From Hymenobacter rubidus (GTDB lineage Bacteria; Bacteroidota; Bacteroidia; Cytophagales; Hymenobacteraceae), in contig NZ_JAERQF010000007.1 of NCBI RefSeq assembly GCF_016734815.1, positions 62,001 through 126,000 of the forward strand: a stretch of 64,000 nt of DNA, written 5' to 3'. A program made the position numbers and the translations under genes. The notes under the pieces were generated by a model that saw nothing but the letters and a program-made list of their open reading frames with translations, did no database searches and was not told the DNA's origin. Shown here in pieces: positions 33,645 to 45,488 of the stretch (the stretch's first letter is position 1; the number at the start of each line of letters is the position of its first letter).

Positions 33645-34478
33645 CTACCCAATCACTTGCGCTTTCACGTCGAAATCCGGCTTGGGTGGCTGCGGGTTCA
33701 TGGCTTCGAGCACGGCCACCACAATTTCGGTAATGGCCAAATCGCGGGCCCATTTGTGGTTGGCGGGCACCACAAACCACGGCGCATCGGACCGTGAGCA
33801 GTGTCGTACGGCGTCTTCGTAGGCGGCCTGGTAGTCGTCCCAGTAGGCGCGCTCCTTCAGGTCGTTGGGGTCAAACTTCCAGGTTTTGGCGGGGTCGTCG
33901 AGGCGGGCTTGCAGGCGCTCGGCCTGTTCTTCCTTCGAGATGTGCAGAAAAAACTTCAGGATGCAGGTGCCGCTGCTGGTTAGCAGCGCCTCGAAGTTAT
34001 TGATGTGTTCGTAGCGCTCCTTGCACACGTCCTTGCTCACAAGGCCGTGCACGCGGGTTATGAGCACATCTTCGTAGTGCGAGCGGTTGAACACGCCGAT
34101 GTGGCCTTTTTTGGGCGTCTGGGCGTGAATGCGCCAGAGAAAGTCATGGTTTAGCTCCTCCAGCGAGGGCGCTTTGAAGGTGGAAACCTGCACACCGGCC
34201 GGGTTTACCCCCGTGAGCAGGTTCTCGATGGCGCCGTCCTTGCCGCCCGTGTCCATGGCCTGAAAAACGAGCAGTAGGCTGCGCTTGTGCTCGGCATAGA
34301 GTAGCTCCTGCAACTGGCATAGGCGCTTACGGAGAGCCTCCAGGCGCGGCTGGGCCTTGTCCTTGCTGTCGTATTTGTGGCTCATCGGCTCCGTGGCATC
34401 GGGGTCTACATCGGCCAGCCGGAAGGACTTGTCTTCGACTTCTACAGCGGGGGTTTTGGGCAACTCTAATGTCTTCAT
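33645..34478 (-). CDS. Polyphosphate kinase 2 family protein
   Basis: A 277-residue PPK2 enzyme. Walker A is in VFQAMDTGGKDGAIENL near residue 74, the lid and Walker B region is HIGVFNRSHYEDVLITRVHG near residue 128, and the C-terminal part has WKFDPNDLKERAYWDDY and APWFVVPANHKW. Single-domain PPK2 proteins phosphorylate nucleoside mono- or diphosphates with polyphosphate; AMP versus ADP preference cannot be told here. Compared with the AT-rich neighbour it has normal GC content. It precedes the VIT1-type gene region on the same strand but with no obvious functional link. Confidence 0.93.
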   Translation of the reverse strand: MKTLELPKTPAVEVEDKSFRLADVDPDATEPMSHKYDSKDKAQPRLEALRKRLCQLQELLYAEHKRSLLLVFQAMDTGGKDGAIENLLTGVNPAGVQVSTFKAPSLEELNHDFLWRIHAQTPKKGHIGVFNRSHYEDVLITRVHGLVSKDVCKERYEHINNFEALLTSSGTCILKFFLHISKEEQAERLQARLDDPAKTWKFDPNDLKERAYWDDYQAAYEDAVRHCSRSDAPWFVVPANHKWARDLAITEIVVAVLEAMNPQPPKPDFDVKAQVIG

Positions 34479-34522
34479 GGGTGCAGGTGAGAATACTTAT
34501 CCAGTGAGGGTTTGGCCGAGCT

Positions 34523-35251
34523 TTAGGCGCCGCCTACCAGCCGCGCAATGCCAAAGGCGGCGGCCGCAGCCAGGGCCCCTACCACGGCCATTTTCAGCGC
34601 GCCGGCTACGGGCGGCTGGCCCGTCAGGCGGCTTTTGAAGTAGCCGAACACCAACAGGCAAACCAAGGTAATGGCGGCCGACCACGCCAGCCCCTGGGCC
34701 GGCGTATCGGTAAGGAAATAGGCGCTGAGCGGAATCAGTCCGCCCACCGCATACGCCGCGCTGATGGTGAAGGCACTTTTAGGAGCCTGTTTGGGGTCGG
34801 GCTCTTCCAGGCCCAACTCATATTTCATCATGAATTTCACCCACTGCTCCGGGTCGGCGGTGAGCTCGGCCACGGCTTGGCGGCGCGTGTCGGCCGAAAG
34901 CCCCATATCGGCCAGCAGCTCATCAACTTCGGCGCGCTCTACTTCGGGCACCTCGCGCACCTCGCGGCGTTCGCGGGCCTGCTCCGACTGGTAGTGCTCC
35001 ACTTCGGTGCGCCCGGCCAAGTAGCCGCCCAAGCCCATGGCAATGCTGCCCGCCACTATTTCGGCCAGCCCGGCCGTGATAACCAGGCCCGACGACGACA
35101 CCGCCCCGCTCAGCCCGGCCGCCAACGCAAACGGCACGGTGAGGCCATCGGAAAGGCCAATGACGACATCCTGCAACATGGCGGAGCTGCTGAGGTGGTG
35201 CTCGGGGTGGAGGTCGCGCGGCAGCTCAGTGGTGGTAGTGGGCTCGGTCAT
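34523..35251 (-). CDS. VIT1/CCC1-family iron or manganese transporter
   Basis: A 242-residue membrane protein. The family signature is seen in DVVIGLSDGLTVPFALAAGLSGA near residue 27, then EIVAGSIAMGLGGYLAGRTEVEHY near residue 64. A cytoplasmic acidic/glutamate-rich metal-binding helix pair follows (about 85-140), then three more helices (AYAVGGLIPLSAYFL and two near the C-terminus). These proteins move Fe(II) or Mn(II) out of the cytosol by proton exchange. It is divergently transcribed from a Dps gene across 116 bp, which fits iron-overload or oxidative-stress control. Confidence 0.92.
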   Translation of the reverse strand: MTEPTTTTELPRDLHPEHHLSSSAMLQDVVIGLSDGLTVPFALAAGLSGAVSSSGLVITAGLAEIVAGSIAMGLGGYLAGRTEVEHYQSEQARERREVREVPEVERAEVDELLADMGLSADTRRQAVAELTADPEQWVKFMMKYELGLEEPDPKQAPKSAFTISAAYAVGGLIPLSAYFLTDTPAQGLAWSAAITLVCLLVFGYFKSRLTGQPPVAGALKMAVVGALAAAAAFGIARLVGGA

Positions 35252-35367
35252 GGACGGTTTTTTACGGTGTTGGGCTTAACTCAGCGAAGTGCTTTACGTA
35301 CGCAGATTTAGATTTTTCGTCGCCGGACGACTTCGGTTTTTTTCTTCACTTCAAGTATTTCTCCCTT
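35252..35367. promoter_or_regulatory. Divergent promoter region, VIT1-type gene / dps
   Basis: The 116 bp contain two divergent starts. On the plus strand TAGATTTT (7 of 8 matches to TAnnTTTG) lies about 55 bp before dps. A shared regulator of iron or peroxide response is plausible; no clear Fur-type palindrome was recognised. Confidence 0.35.
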
Positions 35368-36078
35368 ATGGCATCATCCGCCAAAGCCGCTGCTCCCAAA
35401 GCTGCGGCCACCAAAAAACCTGCCGCCGCCCCCAAAGCAGCAGCCCGCAGCAACGGCAAAAGCACCGCTAGCGCCAACACCGGGAAGGGCGCCGGTACCA
35501 ACGCCGCCGTCGATATCCAGCCCGTGCTCAACCAGCAAAACCACGCGCCCGCCCCTACCCAGCGCTACGGCACCGTGAGCCAGCGCCTGCCCATTGGGCT
35601 GGACGAAAAAACCCGCCAGCAAAGCGTAGACGGCCTCAACCAGCTCCTGGCCGACACCATTACGCTGCGCGACATGTACAAGAAACACCATTGGCAAGTG
35701 GTGGGCCCCACGTTCTACCAGCTGCATCTGCTCTACGACAAGCACTACGAAGAGCAGTCGACCTTGGTGGATGCCATTGCCGAGCGCATTCAGATTCTGG
35801 GCGGCGTGGCCGTAGCCATGGCCCACGACGTAGCCGAGCTCAGCAGCATTCCCCGCGTGCCGCGCGACCGCGAAGAAGCGCCCGTACAGGTTTCGCGCCT
35901 GCTCGATGGCCACCAGCGCCTGCTGAAAAACTGCCACGACTACGCCGACAAAGCCGATGAAAACGGCGACGACGGCACCAACGACCTCATCGTAAGCCAG
36001 CTCATCCGCACCAACGAAATGCAGGTGTGGTTTGTGTCAGAGCACGTTGTCGACTCGCCCCTCATCCAGGCTAAGTAA
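35368..36078 (+). CDS. dps: Dps-family ferritin-like protein with basic N-terminal tail
   Basis: A 236-residue protein, longer than the usual 160-180. Residues 1-50 are a lysine, alanine and proline-rich tail resembling a histone H1 tail, which in other Dps proteins binds DNA. The ferritin-like core follows: LNQLLADTITLRDMYKKHHWQVVGP carries the conserved His of the intersubunit ferroxidase site, and the next helix has LYDKHYEEQSTLVDAIAERI with the acidic ligands. Dps dodecamers oxidise and store Fe(II) and protect DNA. It is divergent from a VIT1-type iron transporter and near a low-affinity iron permease gene. Confidence 0.93.
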   Translation: MASSAKAAAPKAAATKKPAAAPKAAARSNGKSTASANTGKGAGTNAAVDIQPVLNQQNHAPAPTQRYGTVSQRLPIGLDEKTRQQSVDGLNQLLADTITLRDMYKKHHWQVVGPTFYQLHLLYDKHYEEQSTLVDAIAERIQILGGVAVAMAHDVAELSSIPRVPRDREEAPVQVSRLLDGHQRLLKNCHDYADKADENGDDGTNDLIVSQLIRTNEMQVWFVSEHVVDSPLIQAK

Positions 36079-36082
36079 GGCG

Positions 36083-36182
36083 GTGAGGTGCGAAATGGTG
36101 AGGTGGTGAGTTCGTTGTTTAGACTGCGCCAAATGCGCAACCCGAACAGCAAACTCACCACCTCGCCATTTCACACCTCACC
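36083..36182. repeat. Quasi-tandem palindrome
   Basis: The arms are imperfect inverted repeats built from GGTGAGGTG-like words (36083-36112 against 36151-36182), with a 40-base middle. It lies between dps and the iron permease gene, which are convergent, and touches the stop codon of the latter. Confidence 0.75.
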
Positions 36183-36646
36183 TATTCCGAGTGGGCGGCC
36201 AGCTTTTCGTTGTGGTTGTCCTCGGCTTCCTCTACCGAATGCGTCTTGCCCAAGTCGTTATCCTGTTTAGCCATTTCGGCCAGCGCGCAATAGAAGTCGT
36301 GCAAGGTCCTGATTTCTTCTTCCGAAAAATCCTGGGCATTGATGAGGCGGTTGCTGGCGCCTCGCGTAGCAGCAATCAGCTCGTTTAGCTTGAGGTGAAG
36401 CACCAGTGAGTCCTTGTTCTGAGCCCGCTGAATAAGAAAAACCATCAAAAAGGTGATGATGGTAGTGCCCGTGTTGATGACCAGTTGCCAGGTTTCGGAG
36501 TAGTGAAACAATGGCCCCGTAATGCCCCATACCAGCACTATTCCCGCGGCAAGCACAAAAGCCATCGTAGAGCCTGAGAACTTGGTAATTTTCTCTGCCA
36601 TGCGGCCAAAGAAGGAGCCAGGGACAGAATTTTCGGGTGAATTCAT
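36182..36646 (-). CDS. Low-affinity iron permease family protein
   Basis: A 154-residue membrane protein. Two hydrophobic helices (AFVLAAGIVLVWGITGPLF, about 29-47, and TGTTIITFLMVFLIQRAQN, about 60-78) include TWQLVINTGTTIITFLMVFLIQ, the hallmark of the low-affinity iron permease family. A charged cytoplasmic tail with LKLNELIAATRGASNRLINA follows. The family was named from a yeast protein, and bacterial members have not been shown by me to carry iron. Its position beside dps and a VIT1-type gene supports an iron role. Confidence 0.85.
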   Translation of the reverse strand: MNSPENSVPGSFFGRMAEKITKFSGSTMAFVLAAGIVLVWGITGPLFHYSETWQLVINTGTTIITFLMVFLIQRAQNKDSLVLHLKLNELIAATRGASNRLINAQDFSEEEIRTLHDFYCALAEMAKQDNDLGKTHSVEEAEDNHNEKLAAHSE

Positions 36647-36843
36647 GGCAAATAGTAGGTAAAAGTGACCGAATGGTTCGTTCGTGCTTTACGGAAAGGC
36701 AAGGTAAATGATTGAATGATGGAGTCTTGGTGAAAAAGCAGGCGCCAGGGTTGTATAGCCCAAATTCACCGGCTATCTTTGCACCCGCTTCGCCGCCTCA
36801 GCGACGCCGGCCTCGGCCGAATTGCCCGGTTTGGTTGCCTTTT

Positions 36844-36925
36844 GCGCACGTGGTGAAACTGGTAGACACGCCATCTTGAGGGGGTGGTGCCTTCGGGTGT
36901 GGGAGTTCGAATCTCCCCGCGCGCA
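36844..36925 (+). tRNA. tRNA-Leu (anticodon GAG)
   Basis: The cloverleaf is read from GCGCACG (acceptor), through GTGGTGAAACTGGTAGACAC (D arm), CCATC-TTGAGGG-GGTGG (anticodon arm, GAG at 34-36), a long variable arm with TTCG loop, and GGGAG-TTCGAAT-CTCCC (T arm), to CGCGCGC-A. The long variable arm fits leucine. CCA is not encoded. One acceptor pair is an A-C mismatch (position 5 with 68). A strong terminator follows at 36930. Confidence 0.93.
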
Positions 36926-36929
36926 CGCA

Positions 36930-36973
36930 AACGAAAAAGCCCGCTGTAAGCAATTACAGCGGGCTTTTTCGTT
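36930..36973. terminator. tRNA-Leu terminator
   Basis: AACGAAAAAGCCCGCTGTAA pairs perfectly with its complement across a 4-base loop, ending in a T-tract. Confidence 0.9.
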
Positions 36974-37007
36974 CCTTACTTGGACAAGACAGAAAGTACA
37001 GAAGTCC

Positions 37008-37106
37008 GGTCATGCAGAGCGTAGCGAAGCATCTCGCTTGTGCTAGTAATTCAATGGTATTGATTAGTGGTGGCACGCGAGATGCTTCGCTACGCTCTGC
37101 ATGACC
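37008..37106. repeat. Intergenic palindrome (GTCATGCAGAGCG type)
   Basis: Arms begin GGTCATGCAGAGCGTAGCG and end with the complement. The core has AGAGCGTAGCG instead of TGAGCGCAGCG, a variant subfamily. It lies past the stop of the NFACT gene. Confidence 0.85.
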
Positions 37107-37146
37107 TGGCTTTTCTGCGCGAAACGGCACAGCACTTGCCCCGCCC

Positions 37147-38763
37147 TTACTCTCGCTCGAACGGGTTGCCGGGCTGCACCAGCACCACCCGTTCGCGCTC
37201 AACTACTACCTGGCCGGGCAGGGCGCCTTTGGGTTTGCGCACGTATTTTTTGGGCGTCACCGTCACGGGGCACAGCGTGTCGTGCTGCCGGCGCGAATAC
37301 CAACCGGCCAGCTGCGCAGCGTGCTCTATCACGGGCTCGGGCACGGGCTGCCCCGCCCGCTGGCGAATCACAACGTGCGAGCCCGTCACGTCCTTGGCGT
37401 GTAGCCACAGGTCATCTTTGTGAGCATATTTCTGGGTGAGCAGGTCATTATTGGCAGCATTGCGGCCCACCAAAATGGTGAAGCCCCGGTCTTCAAACAC
37501 CTTGAACGGCAGCTCCGTGGCGGCTTTAGCGGCTGTGGCCACGGGGTCGAGGTCGTGCTGCTTGCGCCAGGTGCGCAGGCTGCGCAGCTCGGCCAGCGCC
37601 GGTAGGGTGTCCAGCTCTTCCAAGCGCTCCAGGGCTGTCAGGGCTTCGGCTTCGCGGCGGGCGATGCGCTCGGAGAGCTGCCGTTCTTCAATCTGTTGAT
37701 TTTTGCCTTTGCGGTAGAGGTTTTCGGCGGTGAGCTGCGGCTTTTCGGTGCGCTTCAGCTTGATGAGCTTGGGCTGATTGGTGTAAAAGTCAAGCACTTC
37801 TATCTCCGTGGCCCCGGCCGGAATCTCGTGCAGGTGCGCCATGATGAGGTCGGCGGTGTGGCGGTAACCAGCTTCGTGGGCCAGGGCGTGGAGGCGTTGC
37901 CGGGCATGGGCGGCAGCAGTACTGGCTTCGTCGGCGCGGCGCTCCAACAACTGGCGCAGCTGCTTGGTTTCCATTTCCAGCGCACGGCGCCCCAGGGCCA
38001 TGGGCACGAAGCGACGCAGGGCCGCAATGGGGGCATCGCCGGGGAAGGTTTCCAGGATGTCGCCAAGGGGCAGCAGGCTCAGGCGGGTGCGGCCATCGAG
38101 CTGGATGATGTAGTAGTGCGCCGGCTTTTCCAGCTGCGCCAGCACCTGGTTTACCTGCCGGGTTTTGCTTTCGGACTGGGCAGTGTCGTAGCCGTGAGCG
38201 CGCAGGTAGCGCAACGGCAGGTCGGCGAGTGGCGGCGGGACCGCAGATTTAACGGATTTGACGGATTCTGCAGATTCTGGCGGCTTACTTTCTGCTTCTA
38301 AGGCGGCTGGTGCCGGCTGTGCGGACGGCGCTGACTGGGGGCGCAGGTCGGCATCGGCTAGCAGCTTTTGCTGGAAAAGCTGCGCGGGTGCATCGGGCGC
38401 GCGGCGGAAGATGGCGTTCGGGCGCGGGCCGTAGAGCTTGAACACCAGCCGGGCCCCGCTGTGAAAGTTCACCTGCAGCACCCGGTCCTGCGGCCAAGCG
38501 ACTATGCTTTCAACTTGCTGGCCCAGCAGGTCAGGAAAAAGGTCAACTGAATTGGCGCGGGCGCGTTGGAATGTCTCGGGCAGGGCCAGCGCGGGGAAAG
38601 TGGCCCCCAACTGCGCCTTTAGCCAAAACTCTTTCGTGCCATTGGTGAGGCCGATGACCAGCTCGTCCTTTTCCTGCGTGAAGCACACGGCCACGCGGTA
38701 GCCCCGCAGCTGCTCGTTGAGCGCGGGAGCTAGCTGGCGCAGGAAGTAATAGTTGGTGTGCAT
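37147..38763 (-). CDS. NFACT/RqcH-type ribosome quality control protein
   Basis: A 538-residue protein. The N-terminal NFACT-N domain has MHTNYYFLRQLAPALNEQL and a later FKLYGPRPNAIFR. A long coiled coil (about 250-390) precedes the NFACT-R domain, with YAHKDDLWLHAKDVTGSHVVI near residue 445 and PKKYVRKPKGALPGQVVV near the C-terminus. RqcH homologues bind stalled 50S subunits and add alanine tails to the nascent chain. Bacteroidota members are annotated from homology only. It is alone on its strand here, with palindromes on both sides. Confidence 0.92.
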   Translation of the reverse strand: MHTNYYFLRQLAPALNEQLRGYRVAVCFTQEKDELVIGLTNGTKEFWLKAQLGATFPALALPETFQRARANSVDLFPDLLGQQVESIVAWPQDRVLQVNFHSGARLVFKLYGPRPNAIFRRAPDAPAQLFQQKLLADADLRPQSAPSAQPAPAALEAESKPPESAESVKSVKSAVPPPLADLPLRYLRAHGYDTAQSESKTRQVNQVLAQLEKPAHYYIIQLDGRTRLSLLPLGDILETFPGDAPIAALRRFVPMALGRRALEMETKQLRQLLERRADEASTAAAHARQRLHALAHEAGYRHTADLIMAHLHEIPAGATEIEVLDFYTNQPKLIKLKRTEKPQLTAENLYRKGKNQQIEERQLSERIARREAEALTALERLEELDTLPALAELRSLRTWRKQHDLDPVATAAKAATELPFKVFEDRGFTILVGRNAANNDLLTQKYAHKDDLWLHAKDVTGSHVVIRQRAGQPVPEPVIEHAAQLAGWYSRRQHDTLCPVTVTPKKYVRKPKGALPGQVVVERERVVLVQPGNPFERE

Positions 38764-38996
38764 GGATGTTAAAGCCCAGTAACCTTAAAAGCTTTTGAGC
38801 GGCTTGAGCAGCAAAAGCTCCATCAGATAGGGCCTAGACTTACCGACTACCGGTCGAAAAAGGACAAATCATGTTTAACGCAGAATTGGTCGTCGCCAGA
38901 ACAATTCCCAAACGACCGTCGAACAACAACCGGTCGGACGCCTAGGGCGTCGGACCGGGCAGAGCCGACTTCCTAAACAGCTTTATGCCATATACG
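38764..38996. other. Intergenic with decayed element end
   Basis: No gene is seen. CGACTTCCTAAACAGCTT at 38966-38983 resembles one end of the element at 47578-47743, but a matching partner end is not clear. A hairpin CCGGTCGGACGCC / GGCGTCGGACCGG lies near 38929-38957. Confidence 0.45.
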
Positions 38997-39764
38997 CTAC
39001 ACTTCCACCTTCAACCCGTCATACGCTAGGCGAATCCAGGATGGCAGTTCCGCCTCCACGTCGTGGTGGCGGCCCAGCTGGTGGCTGATGTGCGTGAGGT
39101 AGGCCCGCTTGGGCGCCGCCTCTTCCAGCACCTCCACGGCCTGAGCCAGCGTGAAGTGCGAGATATGTTCCTCGCGGCGCAGGGCGTTGAGCACTATTAC
39201 GTCAGCGTCGCGGAGCTGGGCGCGGGTTTCGGGACCGAGGTGGTTGGCATCGGTGAGGTAGCAGAAGCCACCGAGGCGAAAGCCCAGCACCGGCAGCCGG
39301 TGGTGCAGGGCCCGGAGCGGCAGCACGGGCACACCCAGCACGTCGAACGGCTCATCGTCGCGCTCAATGGGGTGCAGGCGCACGCGGGGCACGCCGGGGT
39401 ACTTGTGCTCGGCGAAGATGTAGGCAAACTCGTGCTGCAACTGCTGCAACACGCGCGGCTCGGCAAACACCGGCATGTCGGCCTGCTGCCGGAAGTTGAA
39501 CGCCCGAATGTCGTCCAGCCCGGCGGTGTGGTCCTTGTGCTCGTGGGTGAAAAGCAGCGCATCGAGCTGCACAATACCGGCGCGCAGCATCTGCTGGCGG
39601 AAATCGGGGCCGGAATCAATCACCAGGCTGCGGCCGTCCACCACCACGTGCACCGACACGCGCAGCCGTTTGTCGCGGTGGTCGAGCGAGCGGCACACCT
39701 CGCAGGTGCAGCCAATCATGGGCACCCCGGAGGAAGTGCCGGTACCTAAGAACGTTACAACCAT
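38997..39764 (-). CDS. MBL-fold hydrolase, PhnP-like
   Basis: A 255-residue metallo-beta-lactamase-fold protein. It starts GTGTSSGVPMIGC with a C..C pair (CTCEVC) that may bind a structural zinc, as in PhnP. The metal motif is THEHKDHTAGLDD near residue 75, further ligands are LHHRLP and YLTDANHLGP, and the C-terminal His is in THISHQLGRHHD. PhnP cleaves cyclic phosphodiesters, so a phosphodiesterase activity is likely; the real substrate is unknown. The start codon abuts a palindrome of AATGAAG-type repeats at 39770. Confidence 0.88.
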   Translation of the reverse strand: MVVTFLGTGTSSGVPMIGCTCEVCRSLDHRDKRLRVSVHVVVDGRSLVIDSGPDFRQQMLRAGIVQLDALLFTHEHKDHTAGLDDIRAFNFRQQADMPVFAEPRVLQQLQHEFAYIFAEHKYPGVPRVRLHPIERDDEPFDVLGVPVLPLRALHHRLPVLGFRLGGFCYLTDANHLGPETRAQLRDADVIVLNALRREEHISHFTLAQAVEVLEEAAPKRAYLTHISHQLGRHHDVEAELPSWIRLAYDGLKVEV

Positions 39765-39769
39765 TTTTT

Positions 39770-39848
39770 AATGAAGAATGAAGAATGAGGAATGAAGAAT
39801 TAGAAGCCGCGTGGGCAATTCTTCATTCCTCATTCTTCATTCCTCATT
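39770..39848. repeat. Quasi-tandem palindrome, 32-bp arms
   Basis: AATGAAGAATGAAGAATGAG at 39770 onward is complemented at 39817-39848 with one mismatch. The arms consist of repeated AATGAAG/AATGAGG words. It separates the MBL gene from the receiver gene. Confidence 0.85.
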
Positions 39849-39852
39849 TTTT

Positions 39853-40266
39853 CTAGCCAACATACTGTTTCACCACGCGCACCAAGGCGTCGAAATCGAG
39901 GGGCTTGGGCAGGTAGTCGGTCACGCCGGCTTCGCGGAACTGGTCCATCGAATAGTTATTGGCGTTGCCGGTAATGGCAATGATGGGGAGCTTGTTGATT
40001 TTGGGGTCGGCGTGGGCCCGGATTTCGCGGGTGCACTGCATGCCGTCCTTCACCGGAATGTTGATGTCCATCAGCACGCAGTCAATGGGGTTGCTTTCCA
40101 ATTGCTTCAGCACCTCGCCGCCATTCTTGGCCAGGACAATTTTATATTTCTGCAGCTCCAGAATTTTGCGGGTGAGGTTGAGAATTACCGAGCTGTCTTC
40201 GGCAATCAGAATGGTTTTCGACTGGGAATCGGCGGACATTGGCGGGGGGGTTTGGGTTGGGTTCAT
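39853..40266 (-). CDS. Stand-alone response-regulator receiver domain
   Basis: A 137-residue protein when read from ATG 40266; ATG 40239 is also possible. The receiver domain shows the acidic pair in LIAEDSSV, the phosphorylated Asp in VLMDINIPVKDG near residue 70 of the domain, the conserved Thr in IAITGNA and Lys in YLPKPLDF. There is no output domain, so it resembles CheY/Spo0F-type shuttles. It follows the very large hybrid kinase after about 30 bp on the same strand and is probably its partner, relaying phosphate from the Hpt domain. Confidence 0.9.
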   Translation of the reverse strand: MNPTQTPPPMSADSQSKTILIAEDSSVILNLTRKILELQKYKIVLAKNGGEVLKQLESNPIDCVLMDINIPVKDGMQCTREIRAHADPKINKLPIIAITGNANNYSMDQFREAGVTDYLPKPLDFDALVRVVKQYVG

Positions 40267-40297
40267 CGGGTAGACGGATAGGATGGACGGCCCTGGG

Positions 40298-43984
<3,687 letters not shown>

Positions 43985-44050
43985 AAACGAATGCGTACTA
44001 TTCGGGTGATTTTCCTGCTAATATAGCCACCTTGCGGGCCGGCGGCGGCG

Positions 44051-44058
44051 TAAATTTG
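44051..44058 (+). promoter_or_regulatory. Candidate -7 box of the glycosyltransferase gene
   Basis: TAAATTTG is an exact TAnnTTTG with a TTG 16 bases upstream. The leader to TTG 44107 would be about 42 bases. Confidence 0.4.
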
Positions 44059-44106
44059 GCCAAAATATAATTATGCGGGCCGGCTTGGCGCCGCTGCTTC
44101 CGTCCC

Positions 44107-45237
44107 TTGCCGCCTGCCTCCGCCCCGCTGCTGCTTTTCACCGTCACCACCGACCTGTGTTTCGACCAGCGGATGCAGCGCATTTGCGGCAGCCTGGCCG
44201 CTGCGGGCTACCGGGTGCAGCTGGTGGGCTGGCAACGGCCGGCCTCGCCGCCGCTCACTGCCCAGCCCTACCAACAGCACCGCCTACGCGGCTGGTTTCA
44301 AAAAGGCAAGCTGTTTTACCTGGAATATAACCTGCGGCTGTTCTTCTATCTACTCGGCCAGAAAGCGGCAGCCTGGTGCGCCTGCGACCTCGACACCGCC
44401 CTGCCGGTGTGGCTGCGGGCCCGGCTGGGCGGCCAGCCGTTTGTGTACGACGCGCACGAGCTGTTCACGGAAGTGCCCGAGGTGGTGGCCCGGCCGGCGG
44501 TGCAGCGGGTGTGGCGCTGGGTAGAGGGTTTTGTGGTGCCGCGCGCCCGGCTAGCGTACACCGTGGGACCCGCGCTGGCGGAAGTATTTGCGCAGCGCTA
44601 CGGCCGCCCTTTTGCGGTGGTGCGCAACGTGAGCCGCCTGCGCCCGGCCGACTTGCTGCCCGCCACCGCCGCCCCGGCCAGCGGCTACACTCTCTACCAA
44701 GGGGCCCTGAACGTGGGCCGCGGCCTGGAAAACCTGCTCGAAGCCATGCCTCAGGTAGCGGGCCGGCTGGTCATTTGCGGCGAAGGTGACCTCTCGGCGG
44801 CCCTGCGCGCCCAAGCCGACCGGCTGGGCTTGCTGGCAACGGGTCAGGTCGAGTTTCGCGGGTTTGTGCTGCCCGAGGCGCTGCGCGAAGTCACCCGCCA
44901 CGCCGCTGTGGGCATCATGCTGCTGGAAAATATAGGCCTGAGCTACTACTACTCGCTGGCCAATAAATTCTTCGACTACGTGCACGCCGGCATCCCGCAG
45001 GTCCTCATCGACTTTCCCGAATACCGCGCCCTCAACGAGCAGTTTGACGTGGCCGAACTGGTGGCTAACATCGAGCCGGCCACCCTGGCCGCTGCCCTCA
45101 ACCGCCTGCTGCGCGACGAGCCCGCCCGCTACCAGCATCTGGCTGAAAACTGCCGCCGCGCCGCTCCCCAGCTCAGCTGGCAGCACGAGGAACGGGTGCT
45201 GCTGGCGCTTTATCAAGGGCTGATTCCCTTGGCTTAG
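44107..45237 (+). CDS. Glycosyltransferase, family 4-like
   Basis: A 376-residue GT-B-type enzyme. No in-frame ATG is available before FTVTTDLCFDQRMQ; the frame is closed just upstream, so TTG 44107 is the likely start. The N-terminal half begins LLLFTVTTDLCFD and contains YDAHELFTEVPEV, as in sugar transferases that act on cell-surface polymers. The C-terminal donor-binding half has LYQGALNVGRGLENLLEAM, LVICGEGD, VEFRGFV and SLANKFFDYVHAGIPQV with the glutamate-equivalent region. The sugar donor and acceptor are unknown. It stands alone between unrelated genes. Confidence 0.88.
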   Translation: MPPASAPLLLFTVTTDLCFDQRMQRICGSLAAAGYRVQLVGWQRPASPPLTAQPYQQHRLRGWFQKGKLFYLEYNLRLFFYLLGQKAAAWCACDLDTALPVWLRARLGGQPFVYDAHELFTEVPEVVARPAVQRVWRWVEGFVVPRARLAYTVGPALAEVFAQRYGRPFAVVRNVSRLRPADLLPATAAPASGYTLYQGALNVGRGLENLLEAMPQVAGRLVICGEGDLSAALRAQADRLGLLATGQVEFRGFVLPEALREVTRHAAVGIMLLENIGLSYYYSLANKFFDYVHAGIPQVLIDFPEYRALNEQFDVAELVANIEPATLAAALNRLLRDEPARYQHLAENCRRAAPQLSWQHEERVLLALYQGLIPLA

Positions 45238-45488
45238 CGGCTTTGCGACAGGCTTTGGTTCGAAGAATAATCAAGCCACTTTGCCTAACCTGTGAAAATC
45301 CGCCTCGACAGCACGCATTTTTCGTTGGAAAAATCGTTTGTGGCATTATTTCGTCGTAATTGCTTCCCCTTGAACTGCAATTCGCGGTGTGGCATCGGGC
45401 CAACTGGCCTGGCCTCCCTTGCTGCCAAACCCCTAGCGCAGTTCTTTGTGTTTCCTTGCGTGCTTCCCTTGCCCTGCCATTGCGGCTT

